A stretch of 64,000 nucleotides of DNA from Siphonodentalium dalli (GCA_032622095.1 CP136066.1:184674716-184738715), one strand, 5' to 3'. Positions 13,359-24,933 are shown, numbered from the stretch's first letter. Numbers and translations are program-made. The notes: a model not told the origin generated them from the sequence alone.

Positions 13359-13631
13359 GGAAGTCTCAAAATATATAGTATAGACTAGCAGGTTAGCCCG
13401 CCACTGGCGCGTTCGTCAGAAACATAACAATTAAAAAAAAAATTTAATTTAATTTTTTTTTAATTAATGTTTTAATTTAATTTTTTTGTTTTTTACCCGA
13501 TTTGAATTCCCGTGGGTTTTTACCCTTAGATAGGAAGTTTGGTCTCGATCGGTCCAGGCGTTTTCGATTCTATAAAGTACACACACACACACACACACAC
13601 ATATATACGAAGTCTCAAAATATATAGTAGA

Positions 13632-15000
13632 TTTAATATTTAAATGCGGTGTACACGCATAACAGGTACTTCGTTTCGTATGTAGTATAAATGCGATAAA
13701 TAAATCATCACAGCTATATTGTGTATTGATGTTTGACCATAATTTAAATTATCCAGTCGCAGTGGCAGCCATGAAATTGTCCAGCCACTCACATGTCTTG
13801 ATTCATACTAGTGGGTGTATTTCACATCCATATACATGTGTCCCCATGTGGGCCCGGGGTAGAATGGGCATACCACCCCACTACGAGAGGTAAGAATCCC
13901 CTAATGTGGCACCCTGTTTGCCGTGTGTTGAATCCAACGAGGTACGGTGCAGGAGTCCTGGAGATACTATTGCGGCCATATTCATGTATGATGTTTCTGT
14001 TCTCTCCTGCTTCTTTTGTGTTAGTCCTGATGATTGTTGAATCCTGTATTGTTCACGCTTGTCTCATTGTGGAGAGGTACATGGATAATTATGTATGCAG
14101 TGGCTTAATGGGTAACCGCTTCAGCTATGTACCGATCTTTGGTCCGACCAGAATTCGAAGGGTAGGCGACGGCGGTGCTGGGCTTGTTGTCGATGTTTTG
14201 CGTCTTATATGGCAGCTCAAATAAAAAACAGCATATTACAAAATGTAACGAATAAGAGGCAGCTTTAGAAATGAATATAGATAATGAATAATGTGATGTA
14301 TAGTAAATTAGAGCTATATATAAATATCACGAGTTTCACTAGAGGTTTGGCTATGTAACGAAGTCGTCCGGCACTAGCAGGCGACCAAAAGCAATCGAAG
14401 ATAGCATAAAGCACACAATCATGGAGACCATTTATTTTCAGTAAGGTCCAAATGGTATCTGGTCACACAAACTGCCATACCACACCCAAAGCAATATCCA
14501 CTAGTTACAGTATTGCTAAGTTTGGTAGTTCGGTGGAATTATGGGATTATTGGAGTAAATGTTGATGCCCACGGTATATATAATTGAACCAATTAACTTT
14601 CGCAGAATAATAAGTCAATATACCAATGTCCCTGTGCACTCACACGAATTACCCTATGCAACAATCCCCCACCATTTCTAAGAAGTGATGTGGCTTTGCA
14701 AGCCCGCGCTGATCACCGGTGCTATACAACAGAATCAGTGGTGGGATGGGGGACGACATTATGTCAAATTAATCCACACATATAATACATATCACCATAC
14801 AGGGACATGCTAGTTTATCGTGTATCACAATATGTATGCCTTCTGTACAGTATAAGACCTTAGTGGTTTATAGTGTGTACTAGTATAGCTCTTTAGATAG
14901 GAAATTTAATATAATTTGTAAATGGATTTTTCAGATATACAAAATCTCTTAAATTTAATATCTGAAATGCTAATTGCAAAGATTAAAAAACATTAGTTGG
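13632..15000. other. Intronic sequence with one dispersed-repeat copy
   Basis: Apart from the repeat at 13846-13990 (listed separately), no feature is evident. A 137-codon frame at 13811-14224 overlaps that repeat, has no recognisable motif and is not called as a gene. Confidence 0.5.
13846..13990 (+). repeat. Dispersed repeat, plus-strand copy (GGGCCCGGGGTAGAAT family)
   Basis: The core GGGCCCGGGGTAGAAT, then CACCCCAC, GAGAGGTAAGAATCCCCT and AATGTGGCACCCTG, is repeated in reverse complement at about 21585-21755. Similarity fades after GGAGTCCTG. The element is short and GC-rich within AT-rich surroundings. Whether it is a SINE or another family cannot be settled from two copies. Confidence 0.7.
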
Positions 15001-15051
15001 TGATATTCAAGGATCGGTAATAGAACTATATTATGTAAATTTAGAACATAA

Positions 15052-15546
15052 AATCACCATTTGCCAGTGGAAACCGGCCGCTGGAACGGTACAGATCTAA
15101 GGGAACGAACATGCCCGTTATGTAGAGATAACAGACTAGGAGACGAATTCCATTACCTATTTGAATGTGAAGCGCTTGAGAGCGAGAGAAAATGTCATAT
15201 ATTAAAAGAATACCCGAATAGACCAAACATTACAACAATGGATGAACTTCTCAATGTACAAAACCCATGCCAAATAGGGCGTCTATGCAAATTTATCCAC
15301 GCTATTTTTAAGAGGTTCGACGAAAATCTGCCTGGTTGACATATATACCATCTGAACCATTTAGTTATTGATACGTTTTAAACCTTACGAATGAGTACAT
15401 ATAATATTCTAATCGTAACTACATGATCTCCAATGCCGCCATACATTTGTACATATTGTGTATATATATATAATTGTTACCAATTCTTGTATATAAGTTA
15501 TATTAATCTCCATACGCATCATGAGAATAAATCATTGCATTGCATT
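15052..15546 (+). mobile_element. LINE 3' fragment with C-terminal zinc-knuckle
   Basis: A 92-codon frame preceded by a stop (TAA at 15049-15051) encodes LPVETGRWN...CPLCRDNRLGDEFHYLFEC, then a PNRPN...LCKFIHAIFKRF tail. It is the same C-terminal module as in the 2654-4149 element. The frame ends at 15339 and the 3' region closes with CATTG-type repeats at about 15531-15546, like the pentamer tail of the other copy. It is a short 5'-truncated copy inside the lectin intron. Confidence 0.85.
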
Positions 15547-16023
15547 GGTAGACTTATAACTGGCACGATATACGCGTGGTGAGTATATTGCGTCAAGTTA
15601 TCAGAAATGTCAGTCGATATCCGTTACTTTAGTCCGCGATGGCACACAATTAGTTCTATCCTCGCTCTATTATACATGACGGACACCCGAGCGAAAATGC
15701 GTCGATGTAATGATGTCCGACTTTTCCTGTTCCAATTACACTGATAGCCAGAGCGAAGCGAGGCACTGAAAACAAAATTGTTCATCCCCCCGTTGGGATT
15801 CGAAATATGTTAGTGATACAGCACTTAACTATAGCAATTTACGTTAAAAAGCCTCGCCTCGACTAAACCGTCCGCTTGAGAGCGATTAAAAGAGATGCCA
15901 AAAAGATGCGCGTGGGTGTCATTCAAATGATGCACTAGTGGACAATGTTCTATGTCGATGTTTCATTTGGATATTACCGCTTTGTGTTTCGGTGGAATTT
16001 TCCAAAGTCTGAACCCACCACCA
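15547..16023. other. Intronic sequence, nothing recognised
   Basis: No coding or repeat structure is supported between the LINE tail and the CT microsatellite. Confidence 0.5.
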
Positions 16024-16104
<81 letters not shown>

Positions 16105-16190
16105 CTCCCTCCCCATCTCTCTCTCTCTCTCTCCCTCCCTCTCTCTCTCTCTATCTCTATCTTCTCTCTCTTCTCTCTCTTCTCTCTCTC

Positions 16191-16267
<77 letters not shown>

Positions 16268-16270
16268 TCC
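16024..16270. repeat. (CT)n/(TC)n microsatellite with an embedded (AT)n tract
   Basis: About 245 bp of near-continuous CT repeats, broken by CCCTCCCT and TCTATC interruptions and a pure AT run at about 16210-16236. Open frames of SLSLSL or ERERER type across it are artefacts. It sits about 220 bp upstream of the Thr-rich lectin exon; the polypyrimidine strand is the coding strand. Confidence 0.95.
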
Positions 16271-16490
16271 GTTGTCCGGGTTTCATTTAGAGTAGAGCGG
16301 TCAAACTCGGGGGTTCTTCACTACGTAGCAAGTGCACAACACGTTATATTCTATTCATACTTGACAAGCGGACGTTTGAAGTTCTACAATCTTAAAAATC
16401 CAATGTTTACTACTCAGATTCCACTGTTGTGACGACGAATTCCACGCACAACCATGTGGTATTTATATTTAATTGAATATATTTGCACAG

Positions 16491-16598
16491 GGTTGTACAA
16501 CGAAACTGCTGAGTGCTTAACTTCTACAACCACGGCGACCACCACCACAGCGACTGCCACAACGTCGACTGATGCATGTGGCACGCTCACAGTTACAG
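16491..16598 (+). CDS. C-type lectin gene, Thr-rich linker exon
   Basis: A 108-bp exon, phase 1 at both ends, with acceptor TTTGCACAG and donor GTAAGA (16599-16604). It encodes a short segment with two cysteines flanking a run of Thr, Ala and Ser (AECLTSTTTATTTTA...DACGTLTV). Such mucin-like stretches are usually O-glycosylated spacers between extracellular modules. Splicing from 5624 gives a TGG codon at the junction, and splicing to 20494 gives GGC, so the frame stays open on both sides. This supports it as the linker between the EGF-like exon and the lectin domain. No acceptable alternative frame was seen. Confidence 0.7.
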
Positions 16599-17623
16599 GT
16601 AAGACAGCGAGCAGTATATACTGGCTGGGGTTGTTTATTTGTGAGCCATACTGCCACGTCCATATAGACGTATGTACATGGTGGTACTGCTATTAATTGT
16701 TGTTGCTAATTGACCATTATGTTATGTAGTAGCTGAACCTGGTATACCTGATTGTGTTAGGTCATAGTCATGTTGCTTACAGGACATACGTGTATATACT
16801 TGTCATAATGCTTGTTTGTCCTGTTTGCTAACACGCAATGTGGTTTGTACATATCAGCAATTGCGTGCGGCCTATTGGCAGATATTCAATGTGATTGTAG
16901 TCTTGGCTCAGGTTAAAAGTCAGAATCCAAAACTAGTGTATAATTTGAAGCAACGGGTTGTGAAATAAATGTAAGAAGATAAGTTGATTTTTTAATTTGG
17001 CAAATACTGGGGCCAAAATGTTATACAGCCTCTCGCCTTTTCGCGAGCTTTCGTTTAGATACTTGAAAAACAGAGAGCTTGAATAATGAGCTTTAAACAA
17101 GGTCGCTCTATTGGTATTGTGTCGGCTTCGCACCACCCATGCGTTAAGCGACTACCAGTCAGCTTGTCATACAGTCATACTGTATCAGAGCATGTTCTGA
17201 TCAAACTAGAGCAGCGTCAACGATGGCTGCAGTCCGTTCATTGGTTGGCTTTTGCACATGAATGAGGTAATATTGTAATGATTAGGGCAAGTGATTGGTT
17301 AATTGCTATATAACACTGCAAGAGTAACCATGACACTCGACAAAATATTTTGACTACATGGCTGATACTTTGTCCTGAATTATGTTGCAACTATGTGTCC
17401 GGGAGCAATAGGGATGAAGTAAAAATTATCTGTTAAAGTTTTTTCACGATGGATTGTGATTCTGGGTAGTGTGTTCGTCAATTTCTTGGAGGGTTTGGAG
17501 TTCTCACACTTGAGCATTTCCTATAATCCAAAATGACGCCATCATGGCCGCGCAGTATAGAATATGAACTAAGTCAGTTTAATCTGTTTTGTTGGAAATC
17601 ATATATCATCAAATATATACAAA
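16599..17623. other. Intron sequence without recognised features
   Basis: No repeat family, exon or RNA gene could be supported. The stretch ends where the second Helitron array begins. Confidence 0.5.
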
Positions 17624-19450
17624 CTAGCCGATGAGCCCGACGTTGTCCGGGCTATTAAAAAAACAAATTTCAAGTCGATAGCTCCACCCGTTTCCGAGAT
17701 CTGGTCTGCGCATGCGCGAAGCTGGCGTCGCACGGACTCGGCGACCCGATAAAATTCGTATCCGGGGCAAGATACATTCACATAGCAAATTTCAAGTCGA
17801 TAGCTCCACCCGTTTCCGAGATCTCGTCTGCGCATGCGCTGCACTGGCGTCGCACGGGATCGCCAATACGACAAGGACGACCGCCTGGTCAAACTACACA
17901 CACGTACCAAGTTTCGTCCCGATCGGTCGAGAATCGTAGATTTGTATAAATGACATACATACATACATACATACATACATACATACAGACATACAGACAG
18001 ACATAGGTCTTCATAATATATAGGAGACTAGCCGATGAGCCCGACGTTGTCCGGGCTATTCAAAAACCAAATTTCAAGTCGATAGCTCCACCCGTTTCCG
18101 AGATCTCGTCTGCGCATGCGCTGCACGGGCGTCGCAAGGGCTCACCAATACGACAACGACGACCGCCTGGTCAAACAACACACGTACCAAGTTTCGTCCC
18201 GATCGGTCGAGAATCGTAGATTTGTATAAATGACATACAGACAGACAGACAAACAGAGGTCTTCAAAATATATAAGAGACTAGCCTATGAGCCCGACGTT
18301 GTCCGGGCTATTCAAAAACCAAAATTCAAGTCGATAGCTCCACCCGTTTCCGAGATCTGGTCTGCGCATGCGCGAAGCTGGCGTCGCACGGGCTCGGCGA
18401 CCCGATAAAATTCGTATCCGGGACAAGATACATTCACATACCAAATTTCAAGTCGATAGCTCCACCCGTTTCCGAGATCTCGTCTGCGCATGCGCGAAGC
18501 TGGCGTCGCACGGGCTCGGCGACCCGATAAAATTCGTATTCGGGGCAAGATACATTCACATACCAAATTTCAAGTCGATAGCTCCACCCGTTTCCGAGAT
18601 CTCGTCTGCGCATGCGCTGCACGGGCGTCGCACGGGCTCGCCAATACGACAACGACCACCGCCTGGTCAAACTACACACACGTACCAAGTTTCGTCCCGA
18701 TCGGTCGAGAATCGTAGATTTTTATTAATGACAAAAAAACATGCAAACAAACATACAGACAGAGGTCTTCAAAATATATATGAGATTAGCCGATGAGCCC
18801 GACGTTGTCTGGGCTATTCAAAAACCAAATTTCAAGTCGATAGCTCCACCCGTTTCCGAGATCTCGTCTGCGCATGCGCCAAGCTGGCGTCGCACGGGCT
18901 CGGCGACCCGATACCAAATTTCAAGTCGATAGCTCCACCCGTTTCCGAGATCTCGTCTGCGCATGCGTTGTCCGGGCTATTAAAAAACCAAATTCAAGTC
19001 GATAGCTCTACCCGTTTCCGAGATCTGGTCTGCGCATGCGCAAAGCTATCGTCGCACGGGCTCGGCGACCCGATAAAATTCGTATCCGGGGTAAGATACA
19101 TTCACATGCCAAATTTCAAGTCGATAGCTCCACCCGTTTCCGAGATCTCGTCCGCGCATGCGCGAAGCGGGCGCCACACGGGCTCGGCGACCCGATACAA
19201 TTCGTATCCGGGGCAAGATACATTCACATAGCAAATTTCAAGTCGATAGCTCCACCCGTTTCCGAGATCTCGTCTGCGCATGCGCGAAGCGGGCGCTGCA
19301 CGGGCTCGCCAATACGACAACGTCCACCGCCTGGTCAAACTACACACACGTACCAAGTTTCGTCCCGATCGGTCGAGAATCGTAGATTTGTATAAATGAC
19401 AAACAAACAGACAGACAAACAGACAGAGGTCTTCAAAAATATATATGAGA
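17624..19450 (-). mobile_element. Helitron array B1: four head-to-tail units
   Basis: Units are 17624-18027, 18028-18279, 18280-18785 and 18786-19450. On the minus strand each starts TCTCATATATATTTTGAAG (one starts TCTCCTATA, one TCTCTTATA). Each ends with an AGCCCGGAC/GTCGGGCT hairpin, about 6 bases and CTAG (CTAA at 18786). Flanks are A at the 5' side (T19451) and T at the 3' side (A17623), as for A/T insertion. Inside are copies of a ~122-bp core (CAAATTTCAAGTCGATAGCT ... GCGCATGCGC ... CGCACGGGCTCGG) and an ACAGAC microsatellite next to the 5' end. Unit length varies mainly with the number of core copies. In the last unit a partial hairpin at about 18967 shows an internal fusion of two units. 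Confidence 0.87.
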
Positions 19451-20493
19451 TGTATATAATATTTGGATGCCATTACAATATACTACTGTTTTTTTTTACG
19501 AAAAATTGGCACTCCGTTAGAAAGATGGCTGCCAGCATGGCGACATGCATGTGAAACCTATTATTTTGTTCACTCATGTCTCCTATATCAACTCCTATTG
19601 TTTGGAAATGGTTGGAAATAGGGCCCTGCTTTATTATTATTCATATTGTATGGTCATTTGTTCGGTACTATGTGGTGTTTCTTTGGTTTCATGCACCTCC
19701 AATCCCAAAGAAATTGATCTTACAGAACGTGCTATGAAATTTCCCCAAAATCTCAATATTGTTTTCTGGCCATATTTTAGTGTGAGATGATCAGATTGTA
19801 GAGATTTAAGCGAATGGGAGTATTGTCTATAAAATGCAATCTCATTAGGGCCTGAAACGGTTAGTGTGGTTTATGGTGGCAGTCAAAATGGCCACAAATG
19901 TATAGAGCATTATATATTTCGTCATTATGCGCTTATATGTCGTGATCGATATATGCATGGGGTTGTCCAATCTACATCGGATACATTAAAATCAAACACT
20001 TTGAATAGGACACAATTGAAGATAATAGGAACATTGAAATTACATGCACATGGGCTGTGATGTATATGGTGTAGAACACCAGAGACTCCCGCGGTATACA
20101 TACTTTATTCAAGATACAACCTTCTAATGTTAGTGCCGTGACATCAGCTATGTGGAGAGTGCATACACAATAAAGATAATACGATTGGTGCATACTGACG
20201 TGGTTAAGCTTGACCTTATTTTCATGGAAATTTTGTGATATCTTTTTTGTGGTCAGTGATATGAGTAAGTCAGAATAATTGAAATGAATATTTCTAGAGT
20301 TTCAAAAGCTGTACAATATAAAATGTTGTCATGCCCTAGTAGATCATGGAAATAATTGTATCACAGCGCCATCAAAGGATGGTACATTGGGTTGTCGGTA
20401 CAATATAACGGTGCTATCGTTTCATTCAGTTGTCACTTACACTGGTAAACTGAAAATACGCATATCGCGTAATTAATTATATTTTGCATGCAG
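19451..20493. other. Intron sequence without recognised features
   Basis: AT-rich and featureless by inspection, ending in the acceptor (TTTTGCATGCAG) of the first lectin-domain exon. Confidence 0.5.
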
Positions 20494-20652
20494 GCTGCCG
20501 TTCTGGGTATGATCAAACCTACTGTACGAAGAACTACAGCATAGACAAGACTCGGACCCAAGCCAAAGCGCAGTGTGAATTGGATGGTGGAAATTTGGCA
20601 GAGATGGCAAACTCGTGCATATATGCCTACGTTATACCACAACTCTCACACA
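20494..20652 (+). CDS. C-type lectin domain, N-terminal half (exon)
   Basis: A 159-bp exon, phase 1 at both ends, with acceptor GCATGCAG and donor GTATGT at 20653. It encodes the first half of a C-type lectin domain: GCRSGYDQTYC, then KTRTQAKAQCELDGGNLAEM, the usual A-x-x-x-C-x-x-x-G-G-x-L-A helix-2 region, then a helix ending IPQLSHS. The split serine codon is completed by the first two bases of the exon at 24934. Two leading cysteines form the extra N-terminal disulfide of long-form lectin domains. The domain binds sugars or other ligands outside the cell in most families. A weaker GT just before TATACC at about 20632 is a poor alternative donor. Confidence 0.8.
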
Positions 20653-21584
20653 GTATGTTAAGTATAACGGTGAAGGTAGTTATCAGGACGATTTGCATGG
20701 TTATGTACTCATTGAATATAAGTCGTGATCATTTCGGCCAGGTGACGGGATGATCTTTACCAATATTTGTTCTAATCAAAATGGTCTTTGTAAATTAAGT
20801 AGTTGGTGGATAAATATAGTTTTATTCTCAGTAACAGAGGACACACATTAAAATTGCCCAATTGAAATGTTTTAAAAGCACCAGATGCCCGTAGTCCACA
20901 TACCTTCCATGCACGCAAGTATACTTACGATAGCGATTGTGCTGCGTGTATATCAATCTGTTCATTAGCCAAGACTTACAGTGCTATATATCACCACGAA
21001 CAGACGACCTATAAAGGGAAGGAGATCATGTTAATAAGTGTCGCCCCTGGACCAGATAACAATTGGACCAAAACTTGGGGCATTCCCAATTTGTGTGGGC
21101 TATTTTAAAATGTCACATGTCTTTTATTTTTAAGCAATGCAAATCCGAGTGAAACTAAACTGGGTGTAAGCAGTTCAGTTATGTATGCAGTAAAACCTAT
21201 CCAAGCCAGACCCTATATAAACCGAATCTATAAACTGTATCACCTGGCATCACGTCAATAAAATGGCCGCGCGTCTTTACATTGATTCACGCGTTTTAAT
21301 AGTATTTCGCAATACACCAACACCAACACCAGAAAATGCACAATGATTGATTTGTTCATTAGTGTTAAATTATTGTCCACACTTCGTTGCGTTAACGAAG
21401 ACGGACACTAAACAAAGAGGCAAATTTGGGGACTACAGACAACATACTTCAAACATTAGACGAGCAATACAACATATAACAAAAATTGAAGCTGTAACAC
21501 TTTGAAGAGGCGTAGCTAGCCGATTGCTTGAGCCGGGTCAACTCAACCACCCGTATTGAAGAGTACAAAAGAGAACCATGAGCT
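20653..21584. other. Intron sequence, nothing recognised
   Basis: No exon or repeat is supported. Short open frames have no motifs. Confidence 0.45.
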
Positions 21585-21755
21585 AAGTCGTACCCGTAGG
21601 TCGATGCCTCAGGTGATATTGCCGCCCTAGTACATTCAGGACTCCCACACCACACCTCACGGGGTGCACCCCACGGGAACCAGGGTGCCACATTAGGGGA
21701 TTCTTACCTCTCGAGGTGGGGCGGTAGATCTATTCTACCCCGGGCCCACCCGGGG
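21585..21755 (-). repeat. Dispersed repeat, minus-strand copy (GGGCCCGGGGTAGAAT family)
   Basis: Reverse complement of the family seen at 13846-13990. It shares GGGCCCGGGGTAGAAT, GAGAGGTAAGAATCCCCT and AATGTGGCACCCTG. Both copies lie inside introns of the same gene but in opposite orientations. Confidence 0.7.
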
Positions 21756-22589
21756 AACTAATCGAGAAAAAGAAGAGCGAGTAGACACAAAGTACGCTAT
21801 AGCTGTCATGGATATGATTAAATATGAAAGTATAATAAATCAGCATTCGTTGAGATAGTTAAATTATTTGCATTAAGACATTGTGATTATCTAATATTTA
21901 ATAATTTATTATTATGGCGCATCTGAAACAGTTGGTAAGAAACAGGGTATGTGTGAGGCTACCTTTCTGTTTCTCCAATTAAATATATGTAATCTAGCTC
22001 TAATTTGATGTACGGATCTGCCTTTCTGGTGCAATGTGCATATCATTACACTTTGAATAGACTTTGAACAGTTTTTCGTGTGTAGATAGTCATATATTTG
22101 AAATGTTTGTTTTGATTCACAATAGATATCACCAAGGGATAAAAAGAGCAAATGCAATACATTTGTGTCAGTCCCTATCTCTCAAATACGCCAAAATGAA
22201 ATATTGTCATCAGAGTAAACTAGCCAGCAATTGAACATAGATATTATGTTAATAAATCCCACCATTACGTCGGAGTTGCCATTTGATTATGAAACCCTGA
22301 AGAATCGAAATATGGGAACTAAATCAGTTTGGGATCATTGTATGTGTATATAACATGTAACGTAAGCGATTGTTTGAATCGTGATGGTGTTAGTTCATGT
22401 AGCCAAACTAACCAAACAGTCTTGCCATTGGATCCAGCACCGTATTATTGTTTTAATGTAACGAAACATCATGTGGTAATATTGTTTTGCTTTGCAGCTG
22501 TATATACATGTGCTGCGCTCTGATAGTGGATAGGTTAAGTATCCTAAGCCTGGATTTGATATGTGGATGTAGGTTTAATGACTATACTT
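21756..22589. other. Intron sequence, nothing firmly recognised
   Basis: A 64-codon frame at 22329-22523 contains several cysteines, but no acceptor/donor pair with matching phase was found around it, so it is not called. Confidence 0.45.
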
Positions 22590-23400
22590 TACTTTAAACA
22601 TATTTTATTCGTACATGTATATAAATATACAAAAGGGATCGGGGCACAAGTTATTTCAACTTAGGTAGTCCCTCTCCCGTACAAAATTGACAATACATTG
22701 TTATAAGATGACAAAAAGGCGATAACAGAAACGTTTGTACATGGTGAGAAAACAATTTGAATTTGCATTATGTCGAATAACATCTTTCAGCGTATGTTTA
22801 TGGATTACCAATTAGAACGAGCACAAATATGTGCATATCTATATCTATTGTGATATTTAAGGAAGATGTAAATATAGATTTCAAGGCTATGTATGTATCA
22901 AACATTTGACTGTAAGGTTAAGCTAAATTTATATAGTAGTGAATTTGGCGATTCGCCAGATGACGCCCTTGGCAGTTACGCTGGAAGAAAATATCGATGT
23001 GTATACAAATGGTGCATGTATGTGGCAATCCGAATGAGGGAGGGGTGTCTAGCAATGTTTGTATTTGGTGTATATTGAGCGATTTGTGGTTGACATTGGA
23101 TTGTGGCTATATGTCAACGCAGCCAGACGTTCATGAATCGAAGCGTTTTGTCGCAGCAATATACTGTTGCACTATATGGAAAAACCTTATATTCTCCGGA
23201 ATTGAAATGTACGATATCCCGAAAAGAAACTGATCGATGTCGGTTATAATAAAGCTTTCGCGGTTTAACTTATCGTCAAGTTCCAACCGTTCATTTTGAT
23301 ATAAAGGGCACATACAAAAGAAATGGTATGCATCTTCCAAAGGGTTCCCACAACTGCAAGCAGGACTTTCGGCTATGTAGTTTTGATAACATTCCGCCCA
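22590..23400 (-). mobile_element. LINE (CR1/Jockey-like) 3' fragment, antisense in the intron
   Basis: On the minus strand, from about 23400 downwards, the sequence encodes SPACSCGNPLEDAYHFFCMC and CPLYQNERLEL. This is the Cys-rich C-terminal motif (SPxCxCGx-ED-x-x-HFxxxCPxY) of CR1/Jockey-type non-LTR elements. The frame ends at 23131. The rest down to about 22590 looks like its 3' UTR, with a TACGGGAGAGGGACTACCTA-type segment and an AATAAA near the end. It lacks everything 5' of the C terminus. It is a different LINE family from the copies at 2654 and 15052. Confidence 0.8.
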
Positions 23401-24753
23401 TTGTCTAAGAAATCACACAGCGATGAAACATGTATTTGCCCTGTCGGTTTGATTTAAACACATTTTGTTTTAAATAACAAATATGGCGAATACATTAAAT
23501 ACAAAGTATTGGAGTACATGTTCAAAATAATTTACGTGGGCCTTCGCTCTAGGAGTATGTATATATACAAGTGGAACATGGGGACCGACAACACAAAGCT
23601 TAGGTGGTGTGGAAGTGTTGTATCATTGGTGTTATGCTATGCATAGGCGGTAAAGAATCAATTAGGCCTACACCACGAGAGGATGTTCCTGGCCGGCGTA
23701 TGAGGTTGTAACGTGGATTCAGATTTGTTGGTAAATTTTATAATTGTTTCCATTAGAATGCCATTCACGTCGAAGTTACAGTAATGTGTCATTGGTAAGA
23801 CCTATATGTGACACGACGTGGGGGGGGGGGGGGGAGTCTCATGCTAGTTACTCATTGGGATACCATAAGCACATGTGGTGTTATCAGCAATGTTGTGTTC
23901 ATCTGTATCAAGCTTCAGGTCATTATAATTGTTTATTTTAAAGTAATCCTAACCGTTCCCGAAAATGGTCCGTATGCCATAGTCACACCCTCCGTGTTGA
24001 CCCCTCCCCGTGTCAGGATGGGAGTGTTCCTTGGAGATATTTGGGGCGTTCCCAACCGATGGTGTCAAATTGGCGAAATCCGAACCATTTTTGAATTTGA
24101 TCCATATACCATTTACCCCTCTAGGTGTGGAATTGGCAGAAATATACGTTCTTTCGGATATATGAATAAGACATCAGAAATAAGTTTCAAAAATCACGCT
24201 TGTTTTGATTTTGATTTCATCTGCAAAACAGTTCCGAACTCAAAATAACAGTTTAAGTTCTCAAAATAGGCCGTTGTTCGTATATGTTTAAACATGTTCG
24301 TGTCTACAGAACACTTTTATGATAACCGGATGTGTGGTCCGTGTACACTCCAACAATAACGTAACAATATACAGTATCAACTTGGATACTTTTCAAACCG
24401 AATTTTTATAATGTCGCAATTCAGTAGTAGATGGCACATTCAAACTTGCATGAGCATAACGTTATATGACCTAGAGTGTCAAGATCTATGTTATTACTGC
24501 ATCTAATTCGCTTTATTATATGATCATAAGTTTCTTTCCCCAATTCCTATGTTAAAACGTAACGAAAAAATCGAGATATCTAACGATGTTCACCTCATTA
24601 ATGAAACAACAGGTTAATATCAGTTCTGAGTGACGTCAGAAAATTCAGGGGTTAACATAACTTATTATCAGACCTGAAAATTGATCAGGTTTTCCAGCGA
24701 CGTTGTACGTCACAACGTCTTGTCCAATCAAAGCGCGTTTCATATAATAAAAC
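23401..24753. other. Intron sequence with a poly-G run
   Basis: A G homopolymer lies at about 23819-23835. A 146-codon frame across it (23808-24248) shows no motif. No other structure was found. Confidence 0.5.
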
Positions 24754-24893
24754 AGTTATCGCATTATTTCTTGGTTGACACGAGGAATTGTCAGCCCTCG
24801 GAAGCCAATATTCACCTCGGCCTACGGCCTTGGTGAATATTGCTTCATCGGGTTGACAATTCCTCGTGTCAACCTCGAAACAATGCGATAACT
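24754..24893. repeat. 140-bp near-perfect palindrome (foldback element)
   Basis: From AGTTATCGCATT at 24754 to AATGCGATAACT ending at 24893 the sequence folds on itself. Arms of about 65 bp share GGTTGACACGAGGAATTGTC and CCAATATTCACC with their reverse complements, around a central CGGCCTACGGCC. A few mismatches are present. It lies 40 bp upstream of the last lectin exon, so it would place a long hairpin next to the branch-point region in the pre-mRNA. It resembles foldback-type MITEs; no clear target duplication was seen. Confidence 0.9.
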
Positions 24894-24933
24894 ATATAAT
24901 ATTAGTTCATTTGCAAACAAATGTGTATTGCAG

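Larger units (their letters stand above)
7513..13631 (-). mobile_element. Helitron array A: seven head-to-tail non-autonomous units
   Basis: Units run 7513-8516, 8517-9216, 9217-10068, 10069-11278, 11279-12242, 12243-13384 and 13385-13631. Read on the minus strand, each starts TCTACTATATATTTTGAG (units 1 and 5 vary slightly) and ends in a CCGCCAGTGGCGG hairpin, about 10 bases, then CTAG (CTAA at the 8517 boundary). These are the 5'-TC and 3'-hairpin-CTRR ends of Helitrons. One unit's end directly abuts the next unit's start (two extra bases at 12241-12242). The outer flanks are A before TC (complement of T13632) and T after CTAG (complement of A7512), matching insertion between A and T. Ends are conserved but interiors differ in length and content. 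No Rep/helicase frame is visible. Confidence 0.85.

Noticed and set aside
14085-14180. tRNA-like box A and box B phrases after the dispersed repeat
   Set aside because: Box B fits poorly and no cloverleaf could be drawn; the second repeat copy does not clearly share them.
13811-14224. 137-codon frame in the lectin intron
   Set aside because: Overlaps a dispersed repeat; the other repeat copy does not preserve the frame.
15919-16295. Open frames of alternating Ser-Leu or Arg-Glu on both strands
   Set aside because: They are translations of the CT/GA microsatellite.
17624-19450. Regular ~122-bp repeats considered as a CRISPR-like array or satellite
   Set aside because: The repeats lie within units bounded by Helitron termini, are not separated by unique spacers, and the DNA is eukaryotic.
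22329-22523. Cys-containing frame between the two lectin-domain exons
   Set aside because: No acceptor/donor pair in phase 1 was found, and the lectin domain is already complete without it.
23808-24248. 146-codon frame starting at a poly-G run
   Set aside because: The Gly run comes from the homopolymer and the rest has no motif.
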